From: Beroe forskalii
Taxonomy: Eukaryota; Ctenophora; Nuda; Beroida; Beroidae
Assembly (NCBI GenBank): GCA_011033025.1
Contig: WFMF01000030.1
Location: 620,001-684,000 of the forward strand
Direction of reading: 5' to 3'
DNA: 64,000 bases
In this document: piece by piece, positions 29,101 to 38,480 of the stretch
How the letters are laid out: every line of letters starts with the position of its first letter
Numbering within the stretch: position 1 is the first letter of the stretch
Position numbers and translations under genes: made by a program
Notes under the pieces: generated by a model
The model's input: the letters and a program-made list of their open reading frames with translations, nothing else
What the model was told of the DNA's origin: nothing
The model's database searches: none

Positions 29101-31634
29101 GCGCACTGGTGACATTAAGCTACCTTTCCCTGCCTACTTGGAGGTCGCCATATACCGCATGTTTACACAATACCTCCACCGGATACCATATTATATCTCC
29201 TGTATTTACATCACTTAGTGAGAGCTAACCGTAGACCAAATTACCACATTAATTTGTACCATCCTACGACGAATAATAATTCTCCGTGTGCCACTGCCAT
29301 GGCTTCCTCCGAGATTCCCGTCTTTCAAATAGTGCTCTCAAAACATGAGGTGGAAGCCGACCAATGGATGATCTCGGATCGGATCACGTGACAGGGGATG
29401 GCCTATCAGAAGACAGATCTAGCCCGAGCAATGCAGATGTTTACGTACATAGAGACCATTAATAAGCGTACGTTATATTAGTGTGTGTTGTCGGTATGTC
29501 TAACGTCGCATAATTGGAACACACTACCTCGCCACTTCCAGTGAAACAATTTACAACTTAAATGCATATCTTACGTCAACTACAGACATAGCCATGAATA
29601 TAGGTTCTAGGCTATGCCACCGTGTTAGGTTCTAGGCTACACCATCGAGTCCAAACCGACCTCAGAAATGGTTTTTCTGGTCCTTTGATGCTACGCTGAC
29701 TTAGAATAGCGACCCCTTATATCCCTGGGCTTTGTGTATGACTACATGACTCTATTCTGTTAGTAATCACGTGACCTTTCATTGTCCAATCAGAGGTGAC
29801 TGACGAACACGTGACCTTTCATTGTCCAATCAGAGGTGACTAGCGACCACGTGACCTTTCATTGTCTAATCAGAAAGGATCTGTGCGCGGTTGAAGCGGT
29901 GCATGTTTGTGGAAATATGTGACAGGCCGTGTCTGATCTGGCCGCACTGTACGCAGCCTAGAATACAGCTGAACATTGCTTCAGTCGACCTTATAGCATG
30001 ATACGAGCACACCAGATCTCTATGTGACCAATAACCTAATGTTATCTAACGTAATATTTTCAATGACATAATGAGCATGAATAGAATGATGGAAACAAAT
30101 GGATATAAAACTTCCAGTTTTTATGCTAGGATAGTGCATTATCCTAAAGGAAATTAAGGTTTATTGAGAGTTCAAAGCAATCTAACCCGGGGTCCTTATT
30201 TCTTATAAGAAGTGCCATTCTCCATCTGTTTCTTTACCTAATACTCAAAAGGCATTACCAATCATTGCAGTATTTCGGTATCGAGTAAGCTAGTAAGCTG
30301 TCAATGAAACACCTCTTTGATTATCAGTTTGTGATCCTACACTGATATCATTATAACACAAAAAACACATTTTACATTTATAGTGTTGTCGCTCTAATTT
30401 GATTTTACATTTCAGTAATTCAATCAGTAATCCCGTCTCTGACTCAAACTTCATTCCTAATTTCGTGATGTGTTACTTTAAACTCTTGCGGTGGCGCTGG
30501 GCCAAGCCCTTTTTGTCATATGTATCTAAAACTTCAAAAACACCAAAAATCATTGAAGACCGGTTGAAGCGTGTTCCCTAGTCCGTAGCTAGGAGTGACC
30601 CTGCAAGTGGTCATCGGACATTTTATCTGTCTGAAAATCGGAACAGTGAAAGAAAACAGTTATACAAAACTAGGAGAAAACTTTTTTATAAGCAGCTATG
30701 AACCTTTTCACTTGTTACTTGAAGAAATAATGAAATTTGTCGAATAACACTCGTTTTCTCCTGCTCTCTCTGCTGTCTGTCTCCCTCTTTCTGGGATTTG
30801 TGTCAAGTATTGTTATCATGTATGATTGTATGGTATGTATTAGTATGATATCATATTATCGTTGACTTTACATATTATGACATAATCTAGCAATGTATAC
30901 GCATTTCATGCCTCTTGTTGTTATTCACCCGACACCTGCCTCGGTTGGTACAATACAGTGATTATCTATACCTATTATCGTAATAATACATTTTCTCAGA
31001 AATCTGTTGCTACTTATCAATACCAACTTGTTTTGTGCATGCAAGTTTTGTCGAGGCTGATCAGTATCCTCGTGTAAACTTTGAGCTCGAAACCCTCTGG
31101 GGCCCATTATCAATTAGAGACTGAACGGAATGCGCGACCTTCTTTCTACTGTTGAATTTCGCGCGGCTTATCTTGTTGGACAGAACAAAGTGTTTTAATT
31201 AGAAATATTGTGGAATCAGCAAATAATTTTGGTGTCATTGACATGAAATTGGACACCGGAAATTAAGCAGGGACATGTGACAACAAGAAAAGTACGCTTG
31301 AGATAATAAGGGAAGTGTGAAACTGAGTTTTTATGACAGTGAATGTGCGCTATGTTATCTGTGAAGTAGAAATGTTATTTGCTGGCTTGTTAAGTCTCTC
31401 AACTTGGAAAGTCAAAGCGGTTATTCTGAATGGAAACTAGTAAGTATCCTACTTCCTATGTTTCTATTCTGTATTTCTACTGATTCCAATTGCCTCAGGG
31501 GAAATGGTGAAGCCTTGGGCAGGCTTGGGGCTGCTAAACCTGGATGAGCCTCTCTGCCGGGGACATTTACGAGTTTGATGTTTGGCAGAAAGAGAATGAT
31601 GCTGGCTTACAAAGGGCTGCACTCCAACCTCATG
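709..31634 (+). CDS. SUGP1: SUGP1-like splicing factor (G-patch protein), 5' incomplete, seven exons
   Basis: SUGP1 (SF4) is a spliceosomal protein; its family role is to work with SF3B1 and to activate the DEAH helicase DHX15 through its G-patch during branch-point and 3' splice-site choice. Exons seen: 709-944, 1247-1322, 2610-2908, 3039 to about 3373, 5265-5418, 18947-19038, 28104-28270 and 31499 to about 31634 (the last counted as the eighth, damaged piece). Phases join at every junction I could test. Family landmarks appear in order: [16 protein letters not shown] (a U2AF-ligand-type motif), [29 protein letters not shown], a G-patch with GWKEGTGLG, and RKRMMLAYK. Odd points: the two SURP modules expected between FANDGSF and KRKRKSRWG are not visible, and an RS-like and VPG-repeat region stands there instead; the last exon has frame breaks. 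The identification is strong; the gene's exact ends are not. Confidence 0.85.
1247..1322 (+). CDS. SUGP1: SUGP1-like small Ser/Thr-rich exon
   Basis: CTTTAG precedes it and GTAAAA follows. It takes two bases to complete the codon left by the previous exon and leaves two bases, which are completed by the single base that opens the exon at 2610. The 25 codons are Ser/Pro/Thr-rich with no domain. The call rests on the perfect phase chain rather than on homology. Confidence 0.6.
2314..2369 (+). CDS. possible alternative terminal exon of the SUGP1-like gene
   Basis: A good acceptor (TTTGTTGCAG) is followed by a short acidic reading frame, [12 protein letters not shown], that is in phase with the exon ending at 944 and closes at TGA after 17 codons. 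Joined to the exon ending at 1322 it would stop almost at once. It may be an alternative 3' end that removes the G-patch, or a chance acceptor. No AATAAA lies close by. Confidence 0.25.
2610..2908 (+). CDS. SUGP1: SUGP1-like RS-rich exon
   Basis: Acceptor TTATATCAG ends at 2609; donor TCAG|GTTTGT follows 2908. The 99 codons hold a run of Ser/Arg/Glu dipeptides including [20 protein letters not shown] and [19 protein letters not shown]. This looks like the RS-type low-complexity region of splicing regulators. It occupies the place where SUGP1 proteins normally carry two SURP modules. Confidence 0.75.
3039..3373 (+). CDS. SUGP1: SUGP1-like exon: KRKRKSRWG ligand motif plus VPG repeats
   Basis: Acceptor TTCCTCAG ends at 3038. 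The exon starts [18 protein letters not shown], the UHM-ligand type motif of SUGP1 that docks to U2AF-homology proteins. It continues into a Pro/Gly/Val-rich region with about ten imperfect GTIPGVP-type repeats (3150-3310), encoded by an exonic minisatellite built on GTTCCTGGCACCATTCCAGG. The frame reaches TAA at 3377. A phase-0 donor TCA|GTGTAA just before that stop would connect to the next exon; the donor choice is the weakest point. Confidence 0.75.
3125..3310 (+). repeat. exonic minisatellite coding VPG repeats
   Basis: Tandem units of about 12, 18 and 24 bases built on GTTCCTGGCACC/ATTCCAGGC run in frame through the exon and encode an elastin-like [10 protein letters not shown] chain. 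Lengths are multiples of three and there is no stop, which fits selection for an open frame. Confidence 0.8.
3835..3886. promoter_or_regulatory. CLEAR-like E-box cluster
   Basis: Two perfect GTCACGTGAC palindromes (3835-3844 and 3859-3868) plus CACGTG at 3881 lie within about 50 bp. GTCACGTGAC is the consensus of the vertebrate TFEB/MITF lysosomal network and is also bound by USF/MYC-type factors. It sits in a SUGP1-like intron. Function is inferred only. Confidence 0.4.
4185..5206 (+). mobile_element. hAT-type non-autonomous DNA transposon
   Basis: The element opens with CAGGGCCGTAATTC and closes with its exact complement GAATTACGGCCCTG. It is flanked by the same 8-bp sequence GTTGAGTG at 4177-4184 and 5207-5214. 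An 8-bp target duplication and a CAGGG terminus are typical of hAT elements. The interior has GC-rich self-complementary modules (GGGGGCGCAGCCCCC type, 4250-4350), no transposase, and a reverse-transcriptase fragment at 4676-4790. It lies only about 50 bp before the exon at 5265. Confidence 0.85.
4676..4790 (+). pseudogene. reverse-transcriptase fragment inside the hAT element
   Basis: About 38 codons read [17 protein letters not shown] and then [13 protein letters not shown]. This is the LPKxHKxGxxLRPI signature of the RT fingers/palm found in Penelope-like and related retroelements. Nothing of the remaining RT is visible, so it is a captured or inserted scrap. The assignment to Penelope-like elements rather than another RT clade is tentative. 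Confidence 0.5.
5265..5418 (+). CDS. SUGP1: SUGP1-like exon with YDSDEE/GTWEH block
   Basis: Acceptor CCCTCCAG ends at 5264 and donor GCAC|GTGAGT follows 5418. It starts in phase 0 and ends after the first base of a codon. [22 protein letters not shown] matches the highly conserved SUGP1 block before the G-patch. Confidence 0.85.
5442..5490. repeat. perfect 18-bp stem-loop just after a splice donor
   Basis: GGGTTGAGTGACGAGGTG (5442-5459) is the exact reverse complement of 5473-5490, with a 13-base loop. It begins 23 bases after the donor at 5419. It could fold in the nascent intron. A 31-bp tandem duplicate (CAACCCACCAGGGC.TAAG type) follows directly to about 5545. Confidence 0.7.
5546..6814. 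other. intron sequence, nothing recognised
   Basis: Part of the SUGP1-like intron. Short open frames exist but show no motif, no splice context and no family resemblance. I see nothing further. Confidence 0.5.
6815..8157 (+). mobile_element. second hAT-like non-autonomous element
   Basis: Left end CCCCGGTTGGAATAA and right end TTATTCCAACCGG are inverted repeats. GCTTGAGG occurs on both outer sides (6807-6814 and 8158-8165), an 8-bp target duplication. A module at 6925-6985 containing GTCTGGGGGCGCAGCCCCC is shared with the element at 4185-5206, and subterminal CCAGGATTG/CAATCC motifs recur near both ends. No transposase frame is present. Confidence 0.75.
9785..9992. promoter_or_regulatory. 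CACGTG E-box cluster
   Basis: CACGTG cores occur at 9785, 9800, 9962, 9980 and 9987, several as TCACGTG. Five in about 210 bp is far above chance. The role is unknown; it could be an intronic enhancer or part of an old repeat. Confidence 0.35.
11935..11949 (+). repeat. poly-G run of 15
   Basis: An uninterrupted run of 15 G in AT-rich sequence, a candidate quadruplex former and a likely site of length error in sequencing. Confidence 0.9.
13298..13352 (+). repeat. best copy of a dispersed CRE-containing repeat
   Basis: It opens with GTGACGTCACTATCATGG and ends near TTGAACTGCCTA. Diverged relatives in the same orientation occur at about 8856-8910, 9097-9155, 10088-10140, 12108-12165, 17376-17435, 17766-17835 and 29076-29145. 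All but one lie in the same intron. The core includes the CREB/ATF-type palindrome TGACGTCA in two copies. Confidence 0.5.
14164..14194 (+). repeat. (TG)n microsatellite
   Basis: About fifteen uninterrupted TG dinucleotides in the intron. Confidence 0.95.
18947..19038 (+). CDS. SUGP1: SUGP1-like exon with GDFLP block
   Basis: Acceptor GTTTCAG ends at 18946. The exon takes two bases to finish the codon left at 5418 and ends in phase 0 at AGG|GTAAGT. It encodes [18 protein letters not shown], matching the GKHxIGDFLPxxELxxFM block that precedes the SUGP1 G-patch. Confidence 0.85.
19030..19240 (+). repeat. tandem repeat carrying copies of an exon end and its splice donor
   Basis: Four units of about 51, 59, 51 and 50 bp start at 19030, 19081, 19140 and 19191. 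The first begins inside the exon (ATGACAAGG) and each carries the exon end plus a donor: GTAAGT at 19039, GCAAGT at 19090, GTAAGT at 19149 and 19200, followed by a TAATGAATTAGTC tail. Use of any later donor would read into TAA within five codons. Confidence 0.85.
20348..20381. repeat. perfect 15-bp hairpin
   Basis: ATGCGCCATAACTAT and its exact complement flank a 4-base TTCG loop. No adjacent U-run or gene makes this a terminator. It may be a small foldback insertion. Confidence 0.7.
20623..20871 (-). pseudogene. MCCC2: fragment of methylcrotonoyl-CoA carboxylase beta chain
   Basis: On the minus strand about 83 codons read [10 protein letters not shown], then [19 protein letters not shown], and [21 protein letters not shown]. 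These match the conserved start of the carboxyltransferase domain of the mitochondrial leucine-catabolism enzyme MCCC2. It lacks the rest of the protein on both sides and has local changes in the normally fixed IIANDA and SGGAYLP segments. I read it as a stray exon-sized or retrocopied fragment. A functional exon of an antisense gene is less likely because no further exons are seen. Confidence 0.7.
23271..23383. repeat. 113-bp foldback with 42-bp arms
   Basis: The arm at 23271-23312 (starting TTTAAACGACAGCAG) is repeated in inverse orientation at 23342-23383 with about one mismatch and a 29-base loop. It may be a tiny MITE or a hairpin RNA precursor. Nothing else supports either role. Confidence 0.85.
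24819..25685 (+). repeat. 430-bp segment duplicated in tandem
   Basis: Copy 1 runs from 24819 to 25248 and copy 2 from 25249 to about 25685, both opening AACATTCCAA and sharing long stretches such as CTCATCTCATCTCATTAATC. They differ by scattered substitutions and small indels. No coding content. Confidence 0.85.
28104..28270 (+). CDS. SUGP1: SUGP1-like exon with the G-patch domain
   Basis: Acceptor TTATTTCAG ends at 28103 and donor GACAG|GTGAGA follows 28270. It starts in phase 0 and leaves two bases. It encodes [19 protein letters not shown] and GSGIVQPID, a full G-patch core with the GW(K)xGxGLG signature. In SUGP1 this domain stimulates DHX15. An [10 protein letters not shown] linker precedes it. 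Confidence 0.92.
28271..31498. other. last recognised SUGP1-like intron
   Basis: No exon seen. It holds a 15-bp tandem of CATAGTTCAACTT at about 28690-28730, one diverged copy of the CRE-containing repeat (29.08 kb) and the E-box/CCAAT triplicate at 29768. Confidence 0.5.
29768..29878 (+). promoter_or_regulatory. three 40-bp repeats pairing CACGTGAC with a CCAAT box
   Basis: CACGTGACC starts at 29768, 29808 and 29848, an exact 40-bp period. Each is followed 10 bases later by ATTGTCCAATCAG, an NF-Y-type CCAAT box (the third has CTAAT). E-box plus CCAAT at fixed spacing is common in proximal promoters. No first exon is visible here, so a promoter is unproven. Confidence 0.5.
31499..31634 (+). 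CDS. SUGP1: SUGP1-like C-terminal exon with frame breaks
   Basis: Acceptor TGCCTCAG ends at 31498, and the exon's first base completes the codon left by the G-patch exon, giving [19 protein letters not shown] then interrupts at 31545. Beyond it RKRMMLAYK, the hallmark C-terminal motif of SUGP1, is in the same frame, while between them the expected acidic segment [11 protein letters not shown] is found in a neighbouring frame. This pattern fits two compensating one-base errors or mutations. The exon seems to end at CATG|GTAAGA. The usual Pro/Arg-rich tail after MMLAY is not found. Confidence 0.6.
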
Positions 31635-33807
31635 GTAAGAGTAATTCAAGCAAAAACCACAGAACAGTTACTGCAGTTTGATCCGTCTATATTCTGTGTT
31701 GAAGGATTATTTACATTGGCTGATAAGAAAGTTTGTTACAGCTGATTAATCAGTGAAAGGAAGTGCAAAATCTGATTGTTTTAATTAAAGGAGCCGTTAT
31801 GAAATCTAATTACTGTATCCTAAATTTCAAGGAAATCTTATTCAACCGGCCTTAAGCTCTGAAACGTATTTGAAAGTTTTCTGTTTTTGTCCAAAGTGCT
31901 TGTTTGAAAAATCGATCAGTGATGAAGATTCTATAGTACTTGCTCACAGGAAATTGGAACTGATTGGTGTCTACTATTTCTCCAGAACTGAGTATTTCGC
32001 GTAATTTTTTCCTCTCCAATTATGTTTTTGTTTTACAAAAAGGCAAATGAGGGTTAGCAGAGAGATCGTGGTTTGGAGGATTTGGGAGAAATTGTGTATA
32101 CTACCTTTATCCGTACTGTTACCCTGAAAAGTGCCCAAGTGGGGAGAAATTCAAATATGGGGGAGAAATTCTAAAAATGGGGAAATTTAAATATGGGGAG
32201 AAATTTCACAAATACATAAGAAATCATTCAAATCGCCTTTATAATATCAAATAAGTCGGGGGTATTTTTGGAGTTTTTGGTGTAGTGGCACGAGGAAACT
32301 TGCAAACTTCGTTAGCTGACAGTGAAATTCTGTCTGATGCTCGGGTCATTCTAACCTTGAAATTGATTGTTTCAAAATCTCGTCAGATCGATTTGACAAA
32401 TCTTTCACGCTAAAATAATGAATTCAAAATATTTTAAGGTATCAATTTCATTGTTTTTATTGGAGTTTGAAATATTTCTGGTCTTTTTTCGGCTTTCTGG
32501 AGCATCAAAGCAACTGACAAATTCATGATTTAAGTGCGATGGATCATGACAGATTATCCAAGGAAATTGAAAGGAAGTTTTCCTGTAATCACAGTATCCA
32601 AATCTGCAATTTTTTTTCATTTTCAGTACTAAGCGATCAGCTTCTCGTGACATGACTTTTTTGATTCATACTGGAGGCGGAATGCACAATAAATTCATAG
32701 ATGTGACGGCTTAATAAAATCAACAGCAAGCAAAATGTAAATGCACAAAAAATGGACTTTTGGTTATGAAATCTGGAAACAGCGCAACAAAACAAGAGCG
32801 GAACGAATTGTAGGATTGCATCTACATGCACTGGTACGATCTGCCTACGTGCATGTTAAATCGCCACATAGAGAGGGAAATTAAGCCTGCATACGGGAAC
32901 AAATGAACGACGAGAAATGCACCGATGTATGCAATTTTGTTTTGGGTTTACCTACCAATGGAAAATTCTTTCAGAAGTTCCTCGTCGTGCGTACTAATAA
33001 ATTCAGGCAGAAAGAATTAGTCAGAGATGGTGCTTAATGTGACGTCGGTGTGATGTCATGTGTGCTGACTTTTCCATGTGATTGGTGTTAACGTGCGTGT
33101 AGTTTCAGTGTATTCATATTTTGCATGATAATGATATGATGTTATGTTTGGTGGGATAATATTAATGATGCAAATTAGATATGAATATTGCGGGTTGTCT
33201 TGATTTAAAGTGGTATGTACTTTTTGAAGGTTAGATAATAGTTAAACCATTCATTTGAGATATTCTAGATGTTATTTAACTGATGAGATAAAACCAATTC
33301 AAATTTTTCCAAATCTAAAGTTAAACTTATAAACGTTTGCAAATTAGACGTTGGAATGGTATGATAAGAGTACTAATTGCAAATATTTGATGTACTAGCT
33401 TTAAATTTACTGCTGTGGAGGCTGCGATTTTTGCTGTTATTGTGTGTCATGAGCAGAAGATTTTAAGAATCTGTTATCACATAATAAAGCAACAAGATTG
33501 GTGGTTTGAATGCACCACAATTATTGCTTTGATAGGATTGTAGCAGTAATTATAGGTAATTCGTGCATGATTGTGATGTCGTATCAATGTCCGGAAGTTA
33601 TTGGGACTAGGAAAATGATGTTGCGACTGAGAATGAGAATCATTCGAAATTTCCGAGTCGCATCAAGTGTATGTATGGCCTCTACTATTAAATCAGTATA
33701 ACGCGCAAATGGTGGTCGAATGAAATTTCAGTCAAAGACTCACATCTACAAAGCGATGGAGTGTTTGGAAATAACAGTTTACAGTACGCCAGATTCTATA
33801 CTCTCAG
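31635..33807. other. intergenic or intronic, nothing coding recognised
   Basis: Only a short tandem of ATATGGGGAGAAATT (about 32135-32210) stands out. No gene is supported. Confidence 0.5.
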
Positions 33808-33809
33808 TA

Positions 33810-34631
33810 CAGGGTTAGTACAAGTCGGCACCCCTGTGCAGCCAAAAACCATAGGAAGTTGGCAACAAAATTGGCTTGGTACAGTTTTACTTTGATCCAT
33901 CTCGATTGACGGAGTGTGAAAATAATTTCCAAAAAGCAAAATAGGCTTTATTTTTGCATTTTCACCCCGATTTTTGCTTTTCAAATGAATTTTTGACATA
34001 CACTCATTAAAAACTTGTGTCAATCTAGACGCATGATGAAAATTTATGTTGTAAAACAATTTTTGGTTATTTGGTCTAACAGCCTAAAATAAGCAAACTG
34101 CATGGTTGGGTATCACTCTGACCAGTAAAGCTCTAGCCAAAACAGTAAAGACAGACTCTGTCCTTTTTAAATTGATCAATACCATCTTGAAGAGAGAAAA
34201 GTGGTAACATCATCAAAAATAGCAAGAAATGTTTCATGGAAGGAGCAATTTCTTCAAAAGCGACAAAATCGTAAGTAACAAGTGACACTTTTTGTATGCT
34301 CCTTCACAAATATCTTTTCTTTTGATGATCTGAATTCAGCTATTTTCTTTCTACTAAAAGATGGCATTTCTGATAAATTGAAAGGAAATGTCTGTATCTT
34401 TCAAACTGTTTTGGCTGGAAGTAGGACTCGTGGCCCATATGAACTCCAGCATATTCAAGCAATAATTGTTGGTGGTTCCAAATTGCTCTTCATAAAATAT
34501 TTCTGCATTCAGAGATTGATTTCATCACTTAAATTCAATCGCAATAGATCAATCTAAAATCAAAGCAATGATTTGCTTTTCAAATTTCAGGTTTTGGCTG
34601 CAGAGGGGTGCTGACTTATTACCAACTCCTG
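33810..34631 (+). mobile_element. TIR element with TA target site (Tc1/mariner-type MITE)
   Basis: The first about 42 bases, with TCGGCACCCCTGTGCAGCC, are mirrored at the other end by GGTTTTGGCTGCAGAGGGGTGC. The ends are CAGGG and CTCCTG, and TA flanks both sides (33808-33809, 34632-34633). The TA duplication suggests the Tc1/mariner superfamily. It has no transposase frame. Confidence 0.65.
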
Positions 34632-34633
34632 TA

Positions 34634-35990
34634 CTTTTAATTAATTCCAAAACCTCACGAGTTCCCCTAAGGATTTTAAATTAATCTATATGCGATATGA
34701 TATTACAGTTTTGCTTAAATGGTTATTGCTAAAATATAATACATTTCAAATATTATTGTGATGAAGTTGGAGTTCGAGTGACTGAAGATGATGCACTGAT
34801 ACGGCTTATTGGTTTGTTTTTTGCCTTTAGTCTGTGAGTTAAATCTCTTAATCATGATTTAATTGAACTGTAAATTGAATCATGTTTTGATTGCATGGTT
34901 AAACTGAATGTAGCAGAAAATTAAGGTATTGGTAATAGCTTGTTAAACTGTAAGTGAAGAGATTCACCTGCTTTTGATGTCGACTTATCTAAAACGAATA
35001 TGATTGCTAGAAAGTTAAAAGGAAAATATGACAAATATTTGTTTCAACTTAGGACGTTCACAAGTTACGTGTAATCACTTTTGGCCGATTTTGAATCCTC
35101 ATCCTCGTAATCGTTTACAGTAGTTTTTCGTTACAATTAGATGTTTATGCAATCATTCAGAACCCCCTCCCCAAGGTGACATGCAATATGCAGTCAAATC
35201 TCTCATCATTGAAGACTAAAAGTTTCCAGTATATTTGTATTATGTCTTACCAAATAAATATACATTTTGATTTTTGAAAATACTGTGTACTATGATCAGT
35301 ACAGTTCAGAAAATGTGATAAAATTCTATTTTCATCATCATGAAGGGTTCAGTAACAAGTCAAATGTAAAATCGTATTAAGAAGCAGCACTCGAAAGTGG
35401 GCTGAAAGCCCGACTGTTTTATATCGGCAAATTCATAAAAGATTTGTACTTTTTACTCATCTGAAGTGGAAGGTGCTTCAATAATTATTTCCTGCTGACA
35501 TGGCAACAGTATGACTGTGAAGGTCAGAATTATGTGTGCAGATCGCTCGATAGCATTACAATATTTTATTTTTTATAAAACAGATAAAGCTACGAAATTA
35601 GATATGAGATTGAGATAGTATTTTAATTTCAAGTGCCTTTATAGTTTGCAGTTTATCGAACGACCTGGCAACAAATCACTTGGATTATGTTACTGTAACT
35701 GCTAAGGGTTAACTCTCACTTTACTTCTAAGCATCTTCATTTGTGAAATGATAGTGCAAGTGGGTTATTTCAAAAATGCAATTTATGTTACTGTTATTTA
35801 TAACTTGAAAGCTCAACTACCGAGTTTCACTGAAGTCGACCGGAACCGCAGGTTCAATATTTCCATAAGTTATTGAACCTGCGCGTCATTGACCGTGACG
35901 TTCCTGCTCATCTGCATCAGACATTCAGGCAAATTACAAAAAGCTGTCAGAAGCTGCTTTATCGGCTGTCAAAACACACGCGCTGCCGCT
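34634..35990. other. no recognisable feature
   Basis: AT-rich sequence without motif-bearing frames. A short inverted repeat around GAACCTGCG (about 35847-35882) is the only structure noticed. Confidence 0.45.
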
Positions 35991-36143
35991 TCCCAAGCCC
36001 GCATAGGTAATGCGCGCCGCGCGCTTCCCTTAGAGGAAGGGCGTTTCAGTCAGACCCCTCTCTGGCGTGGGGGCGCGTTCGCCGAAGGTACCATGTTCGA
36101 CAAAAGCGCCGCGCAACACAAACAGGGGTATACGTATTAGCAA
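35991..36143 (+). mobile_element. 153-bp deletion derivative of the foldback family
   Basis: It begins TCCCAAGCCCGCATAGG and ends GGTATACGTATTAGCAA, the same two ends as the foldback at 36192 and the short copies at 62.6-63.0 kb. The interior is GC-rich (GCGCGCCGCGCGC). No clear target duplication. It lies only 48 bp upstream of the full foldback. Confidence 0.6.
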
Positions 36144-37329
36144 GATGAAGCGGCTAGGGGTCAGTGCAGTTCGACGGGCGATGTCCGTCCTTCCTAAGCT
36201 CCGCATAGGGCGCCGCGCGCTTCCTCATGCCGAAGATGCGCGAGCTACTAGGGTACCAAAAAAATTTCCGTTAAATTTTTTGGTGCTCAACCCTGAAAGC
36301 GACAGATCTGCATACACTGAGGATATCCGGTTTTTGGAAATTGAATCTCGGAAACCCTGAAAGCGTTGACGATTTGTATAGCCAAGGTTTTGTATGGAAG
36401 GTGCGGGGTATGGTGCATTCATCCGCAAGATTCTACGCGCTTATATCCGCGCAAGATTCTGCTGCAGTTCCGCGAGATATGATCGAAGTAGGTGCATTTC
36501 TGACTGATATTTGCTTATCGAAGTAGAGTACTTGGGACCGTTATTTCAAGGAAATTTTCAAATATAGTTTACAAAGGCGGAAGGCCGTGTTTATTGGAAA
36601 TATCACACACTAGCCTGGAATGTTAACAGGGTAAAACCGTGAAGTGGGTGATGATGCTGGAGCATTTGATAAACTGACGACATAGTATGGGCTATTGGGG
36701 GATGAAGCAAATGCAAATGATACAGACCAGTATGATATGCTGCTGCATGTAGAACGACAGGGGACAATCTCTGCCTAATTAGGGGACAATGTACATTAAA
36801 ATTCTGTACTGTAGTGTCGGTGCAACTGTTAGACTTGTAGCCGTAGGTCGGATGCAAGCACAATATAACATAACAATTACCAAAATTTATGATTCTTTAT
36901 AAGGTTATCATGAATGATCTGCCCAGGCTTCATGTCAGGTGAAGGAGGCCGTGCCACTTCTTCTTCTTCTTCAAACTTTCAAAACAGCGGAAGAGCACTG
37001 CACTGTTCCGTTCTGGTTCTTCCTGAACTAGTGGAAGGAAGCAATATCAATGCTCAACTTCGTCTTACCTGTAGTTTGAAGACGGGGTGAAGGCGCAAAA
37101 GGGAGGTTGTGCTGTCCTGAAGCTCAGCTCAACTGCGAGGAGCAGCTGCAGGGATGATGCTTGATGGGTCAGTACGTCATCGGAGGTGGAGGGCAGGCAG
37201 TTACGGGAGGTGATGGGGAGGAACTGAGGTAACCATAGCATGAAGTTCAGTGCTCGTTACTGACAGGATGAAATGTGATCTATATTTCTTATTCCAGGCT
37301 TAGAACCCAGGTATGTCAAGCACTAAATA

Positions 37330-38480
37330 GGCTCGGATATCCTACACGATCACGCTTCTATCCATCTACCCATACCGATCACGCCATCCATCTACCCATA
37401 CAAATCTGACTCACGCCACACTCCACCATACACTCACGCCATCCATCTACCCATACACTCACGTTGCTAATTCATCTACCCATACACTCACGCAACACTC
37501 ATCTACCCATACACTCACACCTACATACCTATACACCATGCCACATCCATCTACCCATACACTCACGCCATACTCATCTACCCATACACTGATCACACTC
37601 ATCTACTCATACACCTCACGCCACACTCATCTACCCAAGGCATTCATGCCAAGGCATCCATCTACCACATACACTCACGCCATACTCATCTACCCATAAA
37701 ACCTGCTACATCCATCTGGCCTACACTCACGCTACACTCATCTTATACCTGCCACACCACGCCATTCATCTACCCACACCACGCAACACTCATCTACCTA
37801 CACAACTCATGCTATACCTACCTACCTGCCACCACGCTACACTCATCTACCCACACTCACGCTACAATTCATCTAACGACCACCTCACGTCACTCATCTA
37901 CCACACTCACGCTACACTCATCTCCCACAATCACGCCAAGCACCATCTTACCCACAAGCACCACGCCACACCTCATCTACCCATACACTCACGCCACACT
38001 CACCTACCCATACACTCACACTCATCTACCTACACTACACCCCATTCACCTATTGCCATTCATGCTGCAATCCATCTACCCATACACCTACCATGCCACA
38101 CCTATCTACCCACACTCACACACTCATTTGCTTCCACACACTCATTTGTTACACTCATTCACCCATAGTCCTCATAAAGTTGCTATCTATTTCACCATTG
38201 CCACCATGCCACACTCATCTGGCCCACAAGCACCACGCGCAGCCTGTCTGCCTGAGCACCTCACGCCACAATCCATCTGCCTACAAGTTTGCTGATGTTG
38301 TTATCTCTGCCTGGCACTATACACCTCACATATACTGCCACCTCACGCTTCACCCTATCTACCATACTGGACGCCACGCCCATTCACCCACACTCATGCT
38401 GCCACTCATCTACCAGTACCCATGCACGCATACAATTACTTGCATACTGATCTACCCATACAACCACACCCCTGCACTAC
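37330..38480 (+). repeat. minisatellite, left array of the foldback
   Basis: About 27-bp units around CACTCATCTACCCATACACT, about 40 in number, very irregular in length. Open frames through it (His/Thr/Pro-rich) are products of the repeat, not genes. Confidence 0.85.
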
